A stretch of DNA of 32,426 bases from an uncultured Clostridium sp. (GTDB lineage Bacteria > Bacillota > Clostridia > TANB77 > CAG-508): NCBI GenBank assembly GCA_948470605.1, contig CAOKPI010000018.1:1-32426 (forward strand). The letters run 5' to 3'. The translations under genes and the position numbers were made by a program. A model generated the notes under the pieces. It had not been told where the DNA came from and made no database searches. It saw only the letters and a list, made by a program, of their open reading frames with translations. Below, in pieces: positions 1 through 7,084 of the stretch (its first letter is position 1; each line of letters starts with the position of its first letter).

Positions 1-9
1 AAGGAGAAA

Positions 10-48
10 TAATCCAATCATCTATATAATATTTTTATAATTGGATTA
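10..48 (+). repeat. hairpin between SD-like site and first gene
   Basis: Nine-base perfect inverted repeat (TAATCCAAT at 10-18, ATTGGATTA at 40-48). AAGGAG lies just upstream at 2-6 and the ATG of the binding-protein gene is at 59. Folding would shorten the distance from the SD-like site to the ATG to about 14 nt. It could instead be the end of an upstream element cut off by the window. Confidence 0.4.
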
Positions 49-58
49 TACGTGGAAT

Positions 59-1642
59 ATGAAATCAAATTGGATTAAATATGTTTTTATCATTTTTATT
101 GTTGGTATATTATTATTTGCGATTTTCAAAATGAGAAAAGACGAAGAAGAAAAACAACAAGAGTTAGAACACACAACTAGTCAAGAGGAAAAAGACACAC
201 ACTTAACTTTGGGAATTGCTGGGTTAGATACTATCAATCCAATTCTTAGCCAGCATAAAAATGTACAAGACATTTCGAAATTGATTTATGAGCCATTAGT
301 TACTTTAACCGCAGACTACAAAGCAGAAGCCTGTTTAGCAAAAGAATGGGCAAAACAAAGTGATAATTCTTATCTAATAAAATTAAGAGAAAATGTAAAA
401 TGGTCAGATGGACAAAGATTTACAGCAGAAGATGTTAGATTTACCATTGACCGATTAAAAGAGGTCTCTTCTATTTATTCCTACAATGTACAATATGTAA
501 TAAGTGTAGATATTGTAGATGATTATACAGTAAAAATTAATTTAGATAGAGAAATTCCTTTTTTTGAATATCAATTAACGTTTCCTATTTTATCAAAGGA
601 TTATTATCAGGCAGAAGACTTTGTTAATACACAAAAGAATGCTTCTCCAGTTGGAACTGGTAAATATAAAATTGCAGAAGTACAACCATCTTATATTGTT
701 TTAGAGAAAAATACAAGCTGGTGGAATAAAGATAGCAATTTAACAATACAAAAGATTACAGTGAATTTATATTCTTCTATTGGAGAGTTATATAACAGTT
801 TCAAGATAGGAAACATTGACTTAATTTCAACAACAAATGATAATTTGCAAGAATATATAGGAACAATAGGGTATAGTTCAAAAGAATTAAAAGGAAGAGA
901 ACACACTTTTTTAACCTTTAATACACAAAATCAATTTTTATCCAAACAAGAAATAAGACGAGCAATTGCTTATTCGATTGATAAAGAAAATATAGTTTCT
1001 AGCATTTTTAATAATAAATGTTATACAAGTAGTTTTCCACTAGATTACGGGAATTGGCTATCACAAGGACAAGAAGGTAGTAGTGGTTATAATTTAGAGC
1101 AAGCAAAACAGGTACTAGCTGATAATGGCTGGGTTTATCGTTCAGGAGTTTGGCAAAAAATAGAAAATCGTAAAGCACAAGTATTAACACTAAGTCTATT
1201 AGTAAGAGCTAGCGATGCTTCTAAATTGGCTGTTGCCGAAAATCTAAAGCAACAATTGGAAAATCAAGGAATTAGAATTAATGTTGTGCAGGCATCAGAT
1301 GAACAATATAACAACAGTATGAATACGAAAAAATATGATATAGCCTTGTGCAGTATGACACTTTCCCCAAGCCCAAATCTTGCTACTTATTTTGGAGATG
1401 GCAATATGGCTAATTATTCAAATCAAGAAGTTGTTACGATTATGAATGAAGTTAAAAATACAACAGATGAGAGCATTTTAAAAGAAAAATATGCTAGGTT
1501 GTCTGAAATTTATAGGACAGATATTCCTTATGTAAGTCTTTATCATAATAAACATATAGTGGCTTATAATTCTGCTTTAGTGGGAGAGATTACACCAAAT
1601 TGGTTTTATCAGTTTTATGGTATAGAAGGATGGTATAAGTGA
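59..1642 (+). CDS. ABC transporter substrate-binding protein, oligopeptide type (SBP_bac_5)
   Basis: Probable extracellular solute-binding protein of the peptide/nickel family (527 aa), which captures oligopeptides for an ABC permease. The N-terminus has one hydrophobic segment (about residues 5-23) followed by a charged linker (KMRKDEEEKQQ). No lipobox cysteine is visible, so it looks membrane-anchored rather than a lipoprotein. Family features include LIYEPLVTL near residue 75, WSDGQRFTAEDVRFTIDRL near 115-135, SPVGTGKYKI near 200 and RRAIAYSIDKENIV near 305. A TTG at 41 could add six residues, but an in-frame stop lies directly before it. The ATG at 59 has only a weak GTGGA upstream. No permease or ATPase genes lie beside it in the window, so it is either the end of an upstream operon or an orphan receptor. 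Substrate specificity is not readable from the sequence. Confidence 0.85.
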   Translation: MKSNWIKYVFIIFIVGILLFAIFKMRKDEEEKQQELEHTTSQEEKDTHLTLGIAGLDTINPILSQHKNVQDISKLIYEPLVTLTADYKAEACLAKEWAKQSDNSYLIKLRENVKWSDGQRFTAEDVRFTIDRLKEVSSIYSYNVQYVISVDIVDDYTVKINLDREIPFFEYQLTFPILSKDYYQAEDFVNTQKNASPVGTGKYKIAEVQPSYIVLEKNTSWWNKDSNLTIQKITVNLYSSIGELYNSFKIGNIDLISTTNDNLQEYIGTIGYSSKELKGREHTFLTFNTQNQFLSKQEIRRAIAYSIDKENIVSSIFNNKCYTSSFPLDYGNWLSQGQEGSSGYNLEQAKQVLADNGWVYRSGVWQKIENRKAQVLTLSLLVRASDASKLAVAENLKQQLENQGIRINVVQASDEQYNNSMNTKKYDIALCSMTLSPSPNLATYFGDGNMANYSNQEVVTIMNEVKNTTDESILKEKYARLSEIYRTDIPYVSLYHNKHIVAYNSALVGEITPNWFYQFYGIEGWYK

Positions 1643-1645
1643 AAT

Positions 1646-1801
1646 TAATACATATATATTAAAATTCCGTTCTTTACTGGTCGGACTAATCATATGAATA
1701 AGTTTAAGAAAATTCATATATAGAAAAGTTAATCTAGCTTATCTGCATAGATTAGAGTCCTCCCAAACTGCGCATCACTACATTTTAATATATATGTATT
1801 A
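1646..1801. repeat. long inverted-repeat element with folded core (candidate structured RNA or MITE)
   Basis: A perfect 20-bp AT-rich inverted repeat (1646-1665 with 1782-1801) encloses a 116-nt core that is less AT-rich. Inside it, GGACT (1683-1687) pairs with AGTCC (1756-1760). Within that, two hairpins form: ATATGAAT/ATTCATAT (1692-1699/1712-1719) and TAATCTA/TAGATTA (1730-1736/1748-1754). TGG/CCA (1678-1680/1763-1765) can extend the middle stem. The predicted shape is a rod ending in a three-way junction. It fills most of the gap between the binding-protein gene and recA. I could not assign it to a known RNA family. Confidence 0.6.
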
Positions 1802-1835
1802 GAATAAAAAATAACAAAAAAAAGAGAAAAAAGTC

Positions 1836-1863
1836 TTGACAAAACAAATTTTTGATATATAAT
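1836..1863 (+). promoter_or_regulatory. recA promoter, housekeeping sigma
   Basis: TTGACA (1836-1841), a 16-bp spacer and TATAAT (1858-1863). The leader to the ATG is about 35 nt and carries AAGGAGG. No canonical Firmicute LexA box (GAAC-N4-GTTC) overlaps it. Confidence 0.8.
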
Positions 1864-1906
1864 AAGAACATCAAACAAAAGTTCAAATATTTAAGGAGGA
1901 AAAAAT

Positions 1907-2947
1907 ATGGAAGAAAATACAGAAAAAAAGAAAGCATTGGAGATGGCTATGAGCCAAATTGAAAAACAATTCGGTAAAGGGTCAGTTATGAAATTAGGAG
2001 AATTTAAAGCAATGGAAATAGAATCCATACCAACAGGAGCATTAAGTCTAGATATTGCATTGGGAATTGGAGGCGTTCCAAGAGGTAGGATTATAGAGGT
2101 TTATGGGCCAGAATCTTCTGGTAAAACAACCTTAGCATTACATGTGGTAGCAGAAGCACAAAAAATGGGAGGAGAAGCAGCTTTTATTGATGCAGAACAT
2201 GCTTTGGACCCAGTTTATGCTAAGAAATTGGGAGTAGATATTGATAATTTAATCGTATCTCAACCAGATACAGGAGAACAAGCACTAGAAATCACAGAAA
2301 GTTTAGTAAGAAGTGGCGCATTAGATGTCATAGTAGTTGACTCAGTTGCTGCTTTAGTACCAAAAGCAGAAATTGATGGCGACATGGGAGATTCTCATAT
2401 GGGATTACAAGCAAGATTAATGTCACAAGCATTGAGAAAATTAGCAGGAGCCTTGAATAAAACAAAAACAGTTTTAATTTTCATTAATCAATTAAGAGAA
2501 AAAATTGGAGTTATGTTTGGGAATCCAGAAACCACGACAGGTGGTAGAGCCTTAAAATTTTATGCTTCTGTCAGAATGGATATTAGAAAAATTGAAAACA
2601 TCAAACAAGATGGAGAATTTAAGGGAAGTCGTGTACGTGTTAAAGTAGTTAAAAACAAAGTAGCACCACCTTTTAGAGAAGCAGAATTTGATGTGGTTTA
2701 TGGAGAGGGAATTTCCAAAGCTGGAAACATTTTGGATATGGCTGTTAATTTAGACATTATAGAAAAAGCTGGTTCATGGTTTAGCTATAATGGAGATAGA
2801 ATTGGTCAAGGTAGAGAAAATGTTAAAAAATACTTAAAGGAAAATCCAGAAATCTTAGAAGAGGTTGAGGAAAAAGTGAGAGAAAACTTTGCCAAAGCTT
2901 TTGAACAAAGTTTAGGAGAAGAATTACCAAGTGCTGAAGAAGAATAA
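1907..2947 (+). CDS. recA: recombinase RecA
   Basis: ATP-dependent DNA strand-exchange protein of homologous recombination, which also acts as LexA co-protease in the SOS response. At 346 aa it is full length. Walker A GPESSGKT is at residues 67-74 and Walker B VIVVD at 141-145. The DNA-binding L1/L2 region ([15 protein letters not shown] and the [14 protein letters not shown] stretch) and the acidic C-terminal tail are present. The start is set by AAGGAGG seven bases upstream of the ATG. It has its own consensus promoter and is followed by a terminator hairpin at 2987-3014, with recX next in the same direction. The usual clostridial upstream neighbours (pgsA, cinA) are not here. Confidence 0.99.
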   Translation: MEENTEKKKALEMAMSQIEKQFGKGSVMKLGEFKAMEIESIPTGALSLDIALGIGGVPRGRIIEVYGPESSGKTTLALHVVAEAQKMGGEAAFIDAEHALDPVYAKKLGVDIDNLIVSQPDTGEQALEITESLVRSGALDVIVVDSVAALVPKAEIDGDMGDSHMGLQARLMSQALRKLAGALNKTKTVLIFINQLREKIGVMFGNPETTTGGRALKFYASVRMDIRKIENIKQDGEFKGSRVRVKVVKNKVAPPFREAEFDVVYGEGISKAGNILDMAVNLDIIEKAGSWFSYNGDRIGQGRENVKKYLKENPEILEEVEEKVRENFAKAFEQSLGEELPSAEEE

Positions 2948-2986
2948 AAAGAATAAAACGAGTATAGTAGAATATATTCAAAAAAA

Positions 2987-3014
2987 AGCAAGAAGCATTT
3001 TCTTGCTATTTTTT
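2987..3014 (+). terminator. rho-independent terminator after recA
   Basis: AGCAAGAA (2987-2994), a five-base loop and TTCTTGCT (3000-3007), followed by A and a run of six T. It probably attenuates rather than abolishes transcription into recX. Confidence 0.75.
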
Positions 3015-3057
3015 ATCATTTATAGTAAAATAAGGGAGAAAAGAAAGGAAAAAATAT

Positions 3058-3501
3058 ATGTACACAGTAGAAGAATTTGATAAACAAAAAACAAAAGTAT
3101 TAAAATATATTCTATACAAAAAAAGAACAGAACAGGAAGTACGAAAAAAGTTTTCAGGGACGATAGATGAAGACATGTTAGAGGACATGATACATTATTT
3201 AAAAGAAGCCCAATATATCAATGACCACGAATTCACAGAAAAAACAATCCATAACTTTATGGCATTAAAAAATCTATCCATAAAAGAAATCCAATATAAA
3301 TTAATAGCAAAAGGCTTAAACAAAAATGAGATAGAAGATTACCTATATGAAAACAAAGAAGAATTAGAACAATATGAAATAAAATCAGCAGAAAATATTT
3401 TATACAAAAAATCAATATCAATGGAGCAGGAAGAAATAAAACAATATTTATTAAAAAAAGGTTATAGACTAGAAAATATTAACAAAGCAATAGAAGGTTA
3501 G
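3058..3501 (+). CDS. recX: regulatory protein RecX
   Basis: RecX binds RecA filaments and modulates their activity. The protein is short (147 aa) and made of helical RecX repeats: one around residues 10-45 (ILYKKRTEQEVRKKF), one around 46-95 (MIHYLKEAQYINDHEF, IQYKLIAKGLNKNEIEDYL) and one near the C-terminus (IKQYLLKKGYRLENI). It lies directly downstream of recA, the usual arrangement in Bacillota. AAAGGA precedes the ATG by about seven bases. The terminator between recA and recX would keep RecX below RecA in amount. Confidence 0.9.
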   Translation: MYTVEEFDKQKTKVLKYILYKKRTEQEVRKKFSGTIDEDMLEDMIHYLKEAQYINDHEFTEKTIHNFMALKNLSIKEIQYKLIAKGLNKNEIEDYLYENKEELEQYEIKSAENILYKKSISMEQEEIKQYLLKKGYRLENINKAIEG

Positions 3502-3504
3502 CGG

Positions 3505-3570
3505 TGGGTACTTTGGGACAGGCACAAACTACCCAAAGATGAGCATAATGTGCCTGTCCCAAAGTACCCA
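3505..3570. repeat. GGGACAG palindrome A (22-bp arms)
   Basis: Perfect 22-bp inverted repeat, 3505-3526 with 3549-3570, separated by 22 nt. The left arm holds TTTGGGACAGGCACAAA (3512-3528), which recurs exactly at 25457-25473. The element fills the recX-scpA gap. An open frame runs from 3550 through the right arm into scpA, but scpA has its own SD and ATG at 3592. Confidence 0.9.
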
Positions 3571-3591
3571 TCTGAAAAAGGAGAAAGAATT

Positions 3592-4344
3592 ATGGCAATT
3601 TTAGCTTTAGAAACGAAGAAATATGCAATTAAAATAGATAATTTTGAAGGACCACTAGATTTGTTGTGCCACTTAATTGATAAGAACAAGATGAGCATTT
3701 ATGATATTCAGTTAAGTCAAATTACAGACCAATATATTGATTATTTAAAAGAACAAGAAAAGTTGAATTTAGAGATTGCGAGTGAATTTTTAGTGATGGC
3801 ATCTACTTTGTTATATTTAAAATCTAAGAATTTATTACCAAAGCAGGAAGAGGAAGAAGAGGAATTGACGGAAGAAGAGTTGATTCGTAGGATTATTGAG
3901 TATAAGAAGTTTAAAGAGATGAGCAAGGTATTTAAGAATCATTATCTTGATTTTTCTAGAAGATATTTTAAAGAGCAAGATAAAATGGAATTGCCAAAAC
4001 AGAAACTTGAGAAGGATTTTGAGAGTAATCTAATACCAGAGATTTATAAAAAATTGATAGAAAGAAATCGTGTGAAATTAAATCAAAATGCTAAAAATAT
4101 AGAGAAAATTGCGATTACTGACAATTATACAGTGGCAAGTAAAGTAAGACAGATGTTTAAGGTTCTAGTGAAACAAAAAAGATTTGTTTTTAATCAATTG
4201 TTTTCTACCAAAAAACATGATAGACAAGAGGTGGTTACCGCCTTTTCTGGTTTGTTGGAATTATCTAGAAGGAGTAAGGTGGAGACAAGTCAAAAAGAGA
4301 TATTTGGTGATATTACTGTAGAAAAGACCAAGAAAATAAGTTAA
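3592..4344 (+). CDS. scpA: segregation and condensation protein A (kleisin)
   Basis: Kleisin subunit (250 aa) of the SMC-ScpAB condensin complex, which compacts and segregates the nucleoid. The N-terminal domain is clear (IDNFEGPLDLLCHLIDKNKM, then SQITDQYIDYL and LVMASTLLYLKSKNLLP). An acidic linker (EEEEEELTEEEL) follows around residues 84-95. The C-terminal winged helix that binds the SMC head is at about 175-245 (VTAFSGLLELSRRSKV). The start was chosen at 3592 because AAGGAG lies eight bases upstream. An in-frame GTG at 3550 would only translate the palindromic repeat. The partner scpB, normally next, is absent; a DUF2953 gene follows instead. Confidence 0.93.
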   Translation: MAILALETKKYAIKIDNFEGPLDLLCHLIDKNKMSIYDIQLSQITDQYIDYLKEQEKLNLEIASEFLVMASTLLYLKSKNLLPKQEEEEEELTEEELIRRIIEYKKFKEMSKVFKNHYLDFSRRYFKEQDKMELPKQKLEKDFESNLIPEIYKKLIERNRVKLNQNAKNIEKIAITDNYTVASKVRQMFKVLVKQKRFVFNQLFSTKKHDRQEVVTAFSGLLELSRRSKVETSQKEIFGDITVEKTKKIS

Positions 4345-4408
4345 TCGATGTTTAAAAAAGAAAAAGATGGAAAAACTAATAGAGAGCTTCAAAAAGGAGG
4401 CGGTTCTA

Positions 4409-5035
4409 TTGTTTTTTCTTTTTGTATGTATTGCTATTATTTTATTACTTATTAGTTTGATTTTAGCAAAAATAAAGATAGAGATTGTTAATTTTAGATT
4501 TTGTTCTATAACAAAGAGACATTTGAATCAAGATTATGGAATTAAGATAAAATTATGTATTTTTGGTTTTATTCCTATTTTTAAAATCAATATTACGAAG
4601 GCAAAATTAGAAAAAATGAAATTAAAAGAAAAAATAAAAGATATTGATTTGAATGAATTAAAAGATAATCCAAAATTAGATAAAGAAATGTTAATAGCGA
4701 TTAAAAATATAAATATTGCGATTAAAGAAATTGAATTGTATGTTGTTATTGGGACGGAAAATGCAAGTTTGACAGCTATTCTTGTTCCTGCTTTAAGTAC
4801 AGTGATTGCAATTCTATTACGTAAAAAAATAAGAGATTTTGAACATCAAATATTTGTCATTCAACCAGTGTATCAAAATCAAAATTTGGTAAATATATCT
4901 GTTTCAGGTATATTTGAAATAAAAATGAGCCATATTATAAATATCATTTATAGGTTAAATAAAAAAGAGAAAAAAGGAGTGAAGGAATATGAGCGAGCAT
5001 CCCATAGAAGGTCTTATGGTTACAGCTATGAATAG
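4409..5035 (+). CDS. DUF2953 membrane protein
   Basis: Small membrane-anchored protein of the DUF2953 type (208 aa from this start), found next to gerW in many spore-forming Clostridia. One N-terminal transmembrane segment (about residues 1-20, rich in I, L, F) is followed by a charged beta-rich domain. A second hydrophobic stretch (TAILVPALSTVIAILL) lies near residue 130. I prefer the TTG at 4409 because AAGGAGG sits eight bases upstream. An ATG at 4367 would add 14 residues but has no SD. The 3' end overlaps gerW by 47 bp, so the two are cotranscribed. The biochemical role is unknown. Confidence 0.7.
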   Translation: MFFLFVCIAIILLLISLILAKIKIEIVNFRFCSITKRHLNQDYGIKIKLCIFGFIPIFKINITKAKLEKMKLKEKIKDIDLNELKDNPKLDKEMLIAIKNINIAIKEIELYVVIGTENASLTAILVPALSTVIAILLRKKIRDFEHQIFVIQPVYQNQNLVNISVSGIFEIKMSHIINIIYRLNKKEKKGVKEYERASHRRSYGYSYE

Positions 5036-5594
5036 TATCCAAGATATGATAGATGTGGATACCATTATCGGTGAACCAATTGAAACTTCCAATAATATTG
5101 TTATTATTCCTATATCAAAAGTATCATTTGGATTTGCAGCAGGTGGTAGCGAATTTAAAGGGGAAACGATAGATGAATATACCAAAAGAGATAGAGAGGA
5201 AGAAATTCAATATCGATTGCCATTTGGCGGTGGTAGCGGAGCTGGTGTGACAATTAATCCAATTGCTTTTCTTGTTATTCAAGGAGATAATGTAAAACTA
5301 ATGCCAGTCAATCATACTTCTTCTTTAGATAAATTGTTAGATTATATCCCAGATTTATTGGAAAAAACGAACCATATGATGAACCATTGCATGAAGAGCA
5401 AAAAGGAAGAAACAGAAAAGATTTTAAAAGAAATGCAAAATAAGCATAATAAGAGTATGAAGAAGGAAGAAGAGGATAAAAAAGCAATTGAAAGAAAGAT
5501 TGAAAAAGAAGTAAAGAGGACGAGAAAGAAGAAAGAACCAGAATTAGATGAAACTTTTGAGTTTGAATACGACGAAACTTTGGAAGATGAGTAA
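4989..5594 (+). CDS. gerW: GerW/YtfJ family sporulation protein with charged C-terminal extension
   Basis: Member of the GerW (YtfJ) family, linked in Bacillus to spore germination. The conserved domain spans about residues 1-125: TAMNSIQDMIDVDTIIGEPI, VIIPISKVSFGFAAGGSEF, a glycine cluster FGGGSGAGV, and FLVIQGDNVKLMPV. About 75 further residues (126-201) are highly charged, rich in K and E, and probably helical. The family is usually nearer 130-160 aa, so this tail is an extension. The SD GGAGTGAAGG precedes the ATG. The gene overlaps the DUF2953 gene and ends at a strong terminator. It is direct evidence that the host sporulates. Confidence 0.88.
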   Translation: MSEHPIEGLMVTAMNSIQDMIDVDTIIGEPIETSNNIVIIPISKVSFGFAAGGSEFKGETIDEYTKRDREEEIQYRLPFGGGSGAGVTINPIAFLVIQGDNVKLMPVNHTSSLDKLLDYIPDLLEKTNHMMNHCMKSKKEETEKILKEMQNKHNKSMKKEEEDKKAIERKIEKEVKRTRKKKEPELDETFEFEYDETLEDE

Positions 5595-5598
5595 TAAA

Positions 5599-5645
5599 AA
5601 TAGTGTATCAATAACTTTATTATTTTATTGGTATACTATTTTTTG
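5599..5645 (+). terminator. rho-independent terminator after gerW
   Basis: Fifteen-pair stem with two G-U wobbles (5599-5613 with 5626-5640), followed by a T-rich run. It closes the scpA-DUF2953-gerW operon. Confidence 0.75.
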
Positions 5646-5662
5646 GTATGTTTGAGATGTGT

Positions 5663-5673
5663 TTTGGGACAGG
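5663..5673 (+). repeat. solo GGGACAG core (element B)
   Basis: TTTGGGACAGG matches the core of palindrome A (3512-3522) and of element E (25457-25467), but here it has no matching arm. Probably a decayed half-element. Confidence 0.5.
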
Positions 5674-5690
5674 TTAAAAATGATAAAAAC

Positions 5691-5719
5691 TACACAAATA
5701 AAAAGAGTTGTGGTATAAT
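5691..5719 (+). promoter_or_regulatory. promoter for the HAD phosphatase gene
   Basis: TACACA (5691-5696), a 17-bp spacer and a perfect TATAAT (5714-5719), 30 bases before the ATG. Confidence 0.55.
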
Positions 5720-5748
5720 AGCAAAAAAGTGATAAAAAAGGAGAGACT

Positions 5749-6600
5749 ATGATTCGTTTAGTAGCAAGTGATATAGATGGAACCATTATAGGAGAAAATA
5801 ATCAAATAACATCTCAAAACTTAAAAGCCATTCATGATATGACAGAGTCCCAGATAGATTTTACCATTTGTACAGGAAAGCCCTATTGTATGGTGAAAAA
5901 TTTTTGCAAAGATTTGCATGCTAGTTATGGTATTTTTGGAAATGGAAATCAAATTATCGATTTAAAGACAGGGAAAGAGATTTTTCGAAAAACCTTGCCA
6001 CAAGAAGATATGAATACTTGTATTTCTTTGGCGAAAAAACAAAATTTACATATCCATCTGTATACAGAAAATGAAGTAATTACGTCAGAATTACGATACA
6101 TGGATTTAAGAAATTTTATTTTAAAAGATTCTTTGTTTCATAGTGATTTGAAATTTAAGATTGTTACAGATATACAAGAATATATCCATCAAAACCAACC
6201 AACTGTTTTTAAATTGATTATTTCTAGTCCTTCTAGTTTATCCAATTTACAAGAGGAACTTGGGAAAAAATTGAATTTAACGATTTATAGGATTAATAAG
6301 TCACATGAATATAAGGATAAAATTATTAATAAAGAGTATGAATATTTAGATATTACACCCAATAAGACGAATAAAAGTGAGGCATTAGAGATACTTTCTC
6401 AATATTTGAAACTTTCTTCATCGGAGGTAATGGCGATTGGCGATAATTTGAATGATATTGAGATGATTCAAAATTCGGGTATAGGGGTAGCAGTAGCAAA
6501 TGCTTATGATGCGGTGAAACAAGTGGCTAATTATACGACTGCCAATAGTGTGGATGATAGTGGCTTTGCGGAAGCCGTTTATAAGTATATTTCTTTTTAA
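5749..6600 (+). CDS. Cof-type HAD-IIB family phosphatase
   Basis: Haloacid dehalogenase superfamily hydrolase (283 aa) of the Cof/IIB type, usually a cytosolic sugar-phosphate or nucleotide phosphatase. Motif I SDIDGT is at residues 7-12, with nucleophile Asp8 and acid/base Asp10. Motif II TICTGKP is near 43. The type IIB cap lies between about 85 and 190. The catalytic Lys lies in TPNKTNKSEAL, and motif IV GDNLNDIEM near 231 binds Mg. AAAAGGAGA precedes the ATG. The gene appears monocistronic. Substrate cannot be told from sequence, since Cof proteins are promiscuous. Confidence 0.92.
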   Translation: MIRLVASDIDGTIIGENNQITSQNLKAIHDMTESQIDFTICTGKPYCMVKNFCKDLHASYGIFGNGNQIIDLKTGKEIFRKTLPQEDMNTCISLAKKQNLHIHLYTENEVITSELRYMDLRNFILKDSLFHSDLKFKIVTDIQEYIHQNQPTVFKLIISSPSSLSNLQEELGKKLNLTIYRINKSHEYKDKIINKEYEYLDITPNKTNKSEALEILSQYLKLSSSEVMAIGDNLNDIEMIQNSGIGVAVANAYDAVKQVANYTTANSVDDSGFAEAVYKYISF

Positions 6601-6628
6601 AAAATGCCAAATCTCATTTTAAAATCAA

Positions 6629-6648
6629 AAGATGTTAAATAACATCTT
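6629..6648. promoter_or_regulatory. near-perfect palindrome, possible operator
   Basis: AAGATGTTA (6629-6637) and TAACATCTT (6640-6648), separated by two bases. The spacer is too short for a good RNA hairpin and no T-run follows, so a DNA-binding site is more likely than a terminator. Confidence 0.4.
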
Positions 6649-6661
6649 AAAAGAAAGTAAC

Positions 6662-6690
6662 TTTACATTTTATGTAAAATTTGTTAAAAT
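6662..6690 (+). promoter_or_regulatory. promoter with overlapping dyad, upstream of the 61-aa gene
   Basis: TTTACA (6662-6667), a 17-bp spacer and TAAAAT (6685-6690). A dyad TTTACAT-TTT-ATGTAAA (6662-6678) covers the -35 box and could be a repressor site. Confidence 0.5.
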
Positions 6691-6753
6691 ATAAATAATG
6701 CTGAAAGCATAAATAATTTATTGACTGAATGCGGTCAAGAAAGGAGAAAAATT

Positions 6754-6939
6754 ATGGAACTTAAAGAATTTGAAAAACGGAAAGGAAGAGGTGAAATAAG
6801 ATTTTTAGACACAGTAAGTGGCGAGGTAGTCTTGATTCTGGGAGGTGTACCTAGCAACATATGGATGATTGCTGGCGCAGAAAAGGACGGCAGGAGGCTC
6901 GACGTGAATATTGAAAATCTTAAGGCAGTGGAGCAATAG
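6754..6939 (+). CDS. unrecognised 61-aa protein, unusual base composition
   Basis: Small soluble protein with charged termini and a hydrophobic middle (VSGEVVLILGGVPSNIWMIA), which looks like a compact beta fold. I do not recognise a family. The start at 6754 is set by AAGGAG eight bases upstream; an in-frame TTG at 6721 has no SD. Codon use differs sharply from the neighbours, with many G/C third positions (GTC, CTG, AGC, AAC, GGC, GAC, AGG, CTC, GTG). Two dyads precede it (6629-6648 and 6662-6678) and a hairpin follows at 7004-7026, so it looks like a separately controlled single-gene unit. Its composition may mean recent transfer or nucleotide-level constraint. Confidence 0.65.
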   Translation: MELKEFEKRKGRGEIRFLDTVSGEVVLILGGVPSNIWMIAGAEKDGRRLDVNIENLKAVEQ

Positions 6940-7003
6940 AAAATTCATTAGAAGCAGAGTATTTAAACAGGGTAATCAGTTCCTTAGGTTTATAATTTTG
7001 AAA

Positions 7004-7031
7004 GCTGACATGGTGTATATGTCAGCCTTTA
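7004..7031 (+). terminator. hairpin after the 61-aa gene
   Basis: GCTGACAT (7004-7011), a seven-base loop and ATGTCAGC (7019-7026), then CCTTTATT. The T-run is weak. It lies between convergent genes and may serve both strands. Confidence 0.5.
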
Positions 7032-7084
7032 TTAAATTCTTAACATTACATTTAGAATTATTATGTATATAGATTTGTGTATTT

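Noticed and set aside
1866..1884. GAAC (1866-1869) and GTTC (1881-1884) as a LexA box at recA
   Set aside because: The spacing is 11 bases instead of the four of the Firmicute box, and the half-sites lie downstream of the -10 without the flanking consensus.
3550..3591. Upstream GTG start for scpA
   Set aside because: It would translate the right arm of the palindrome and has no SD, whereas the ATG at 3592 has AAGGAG and begins at the conserved kleisin N-terminus.
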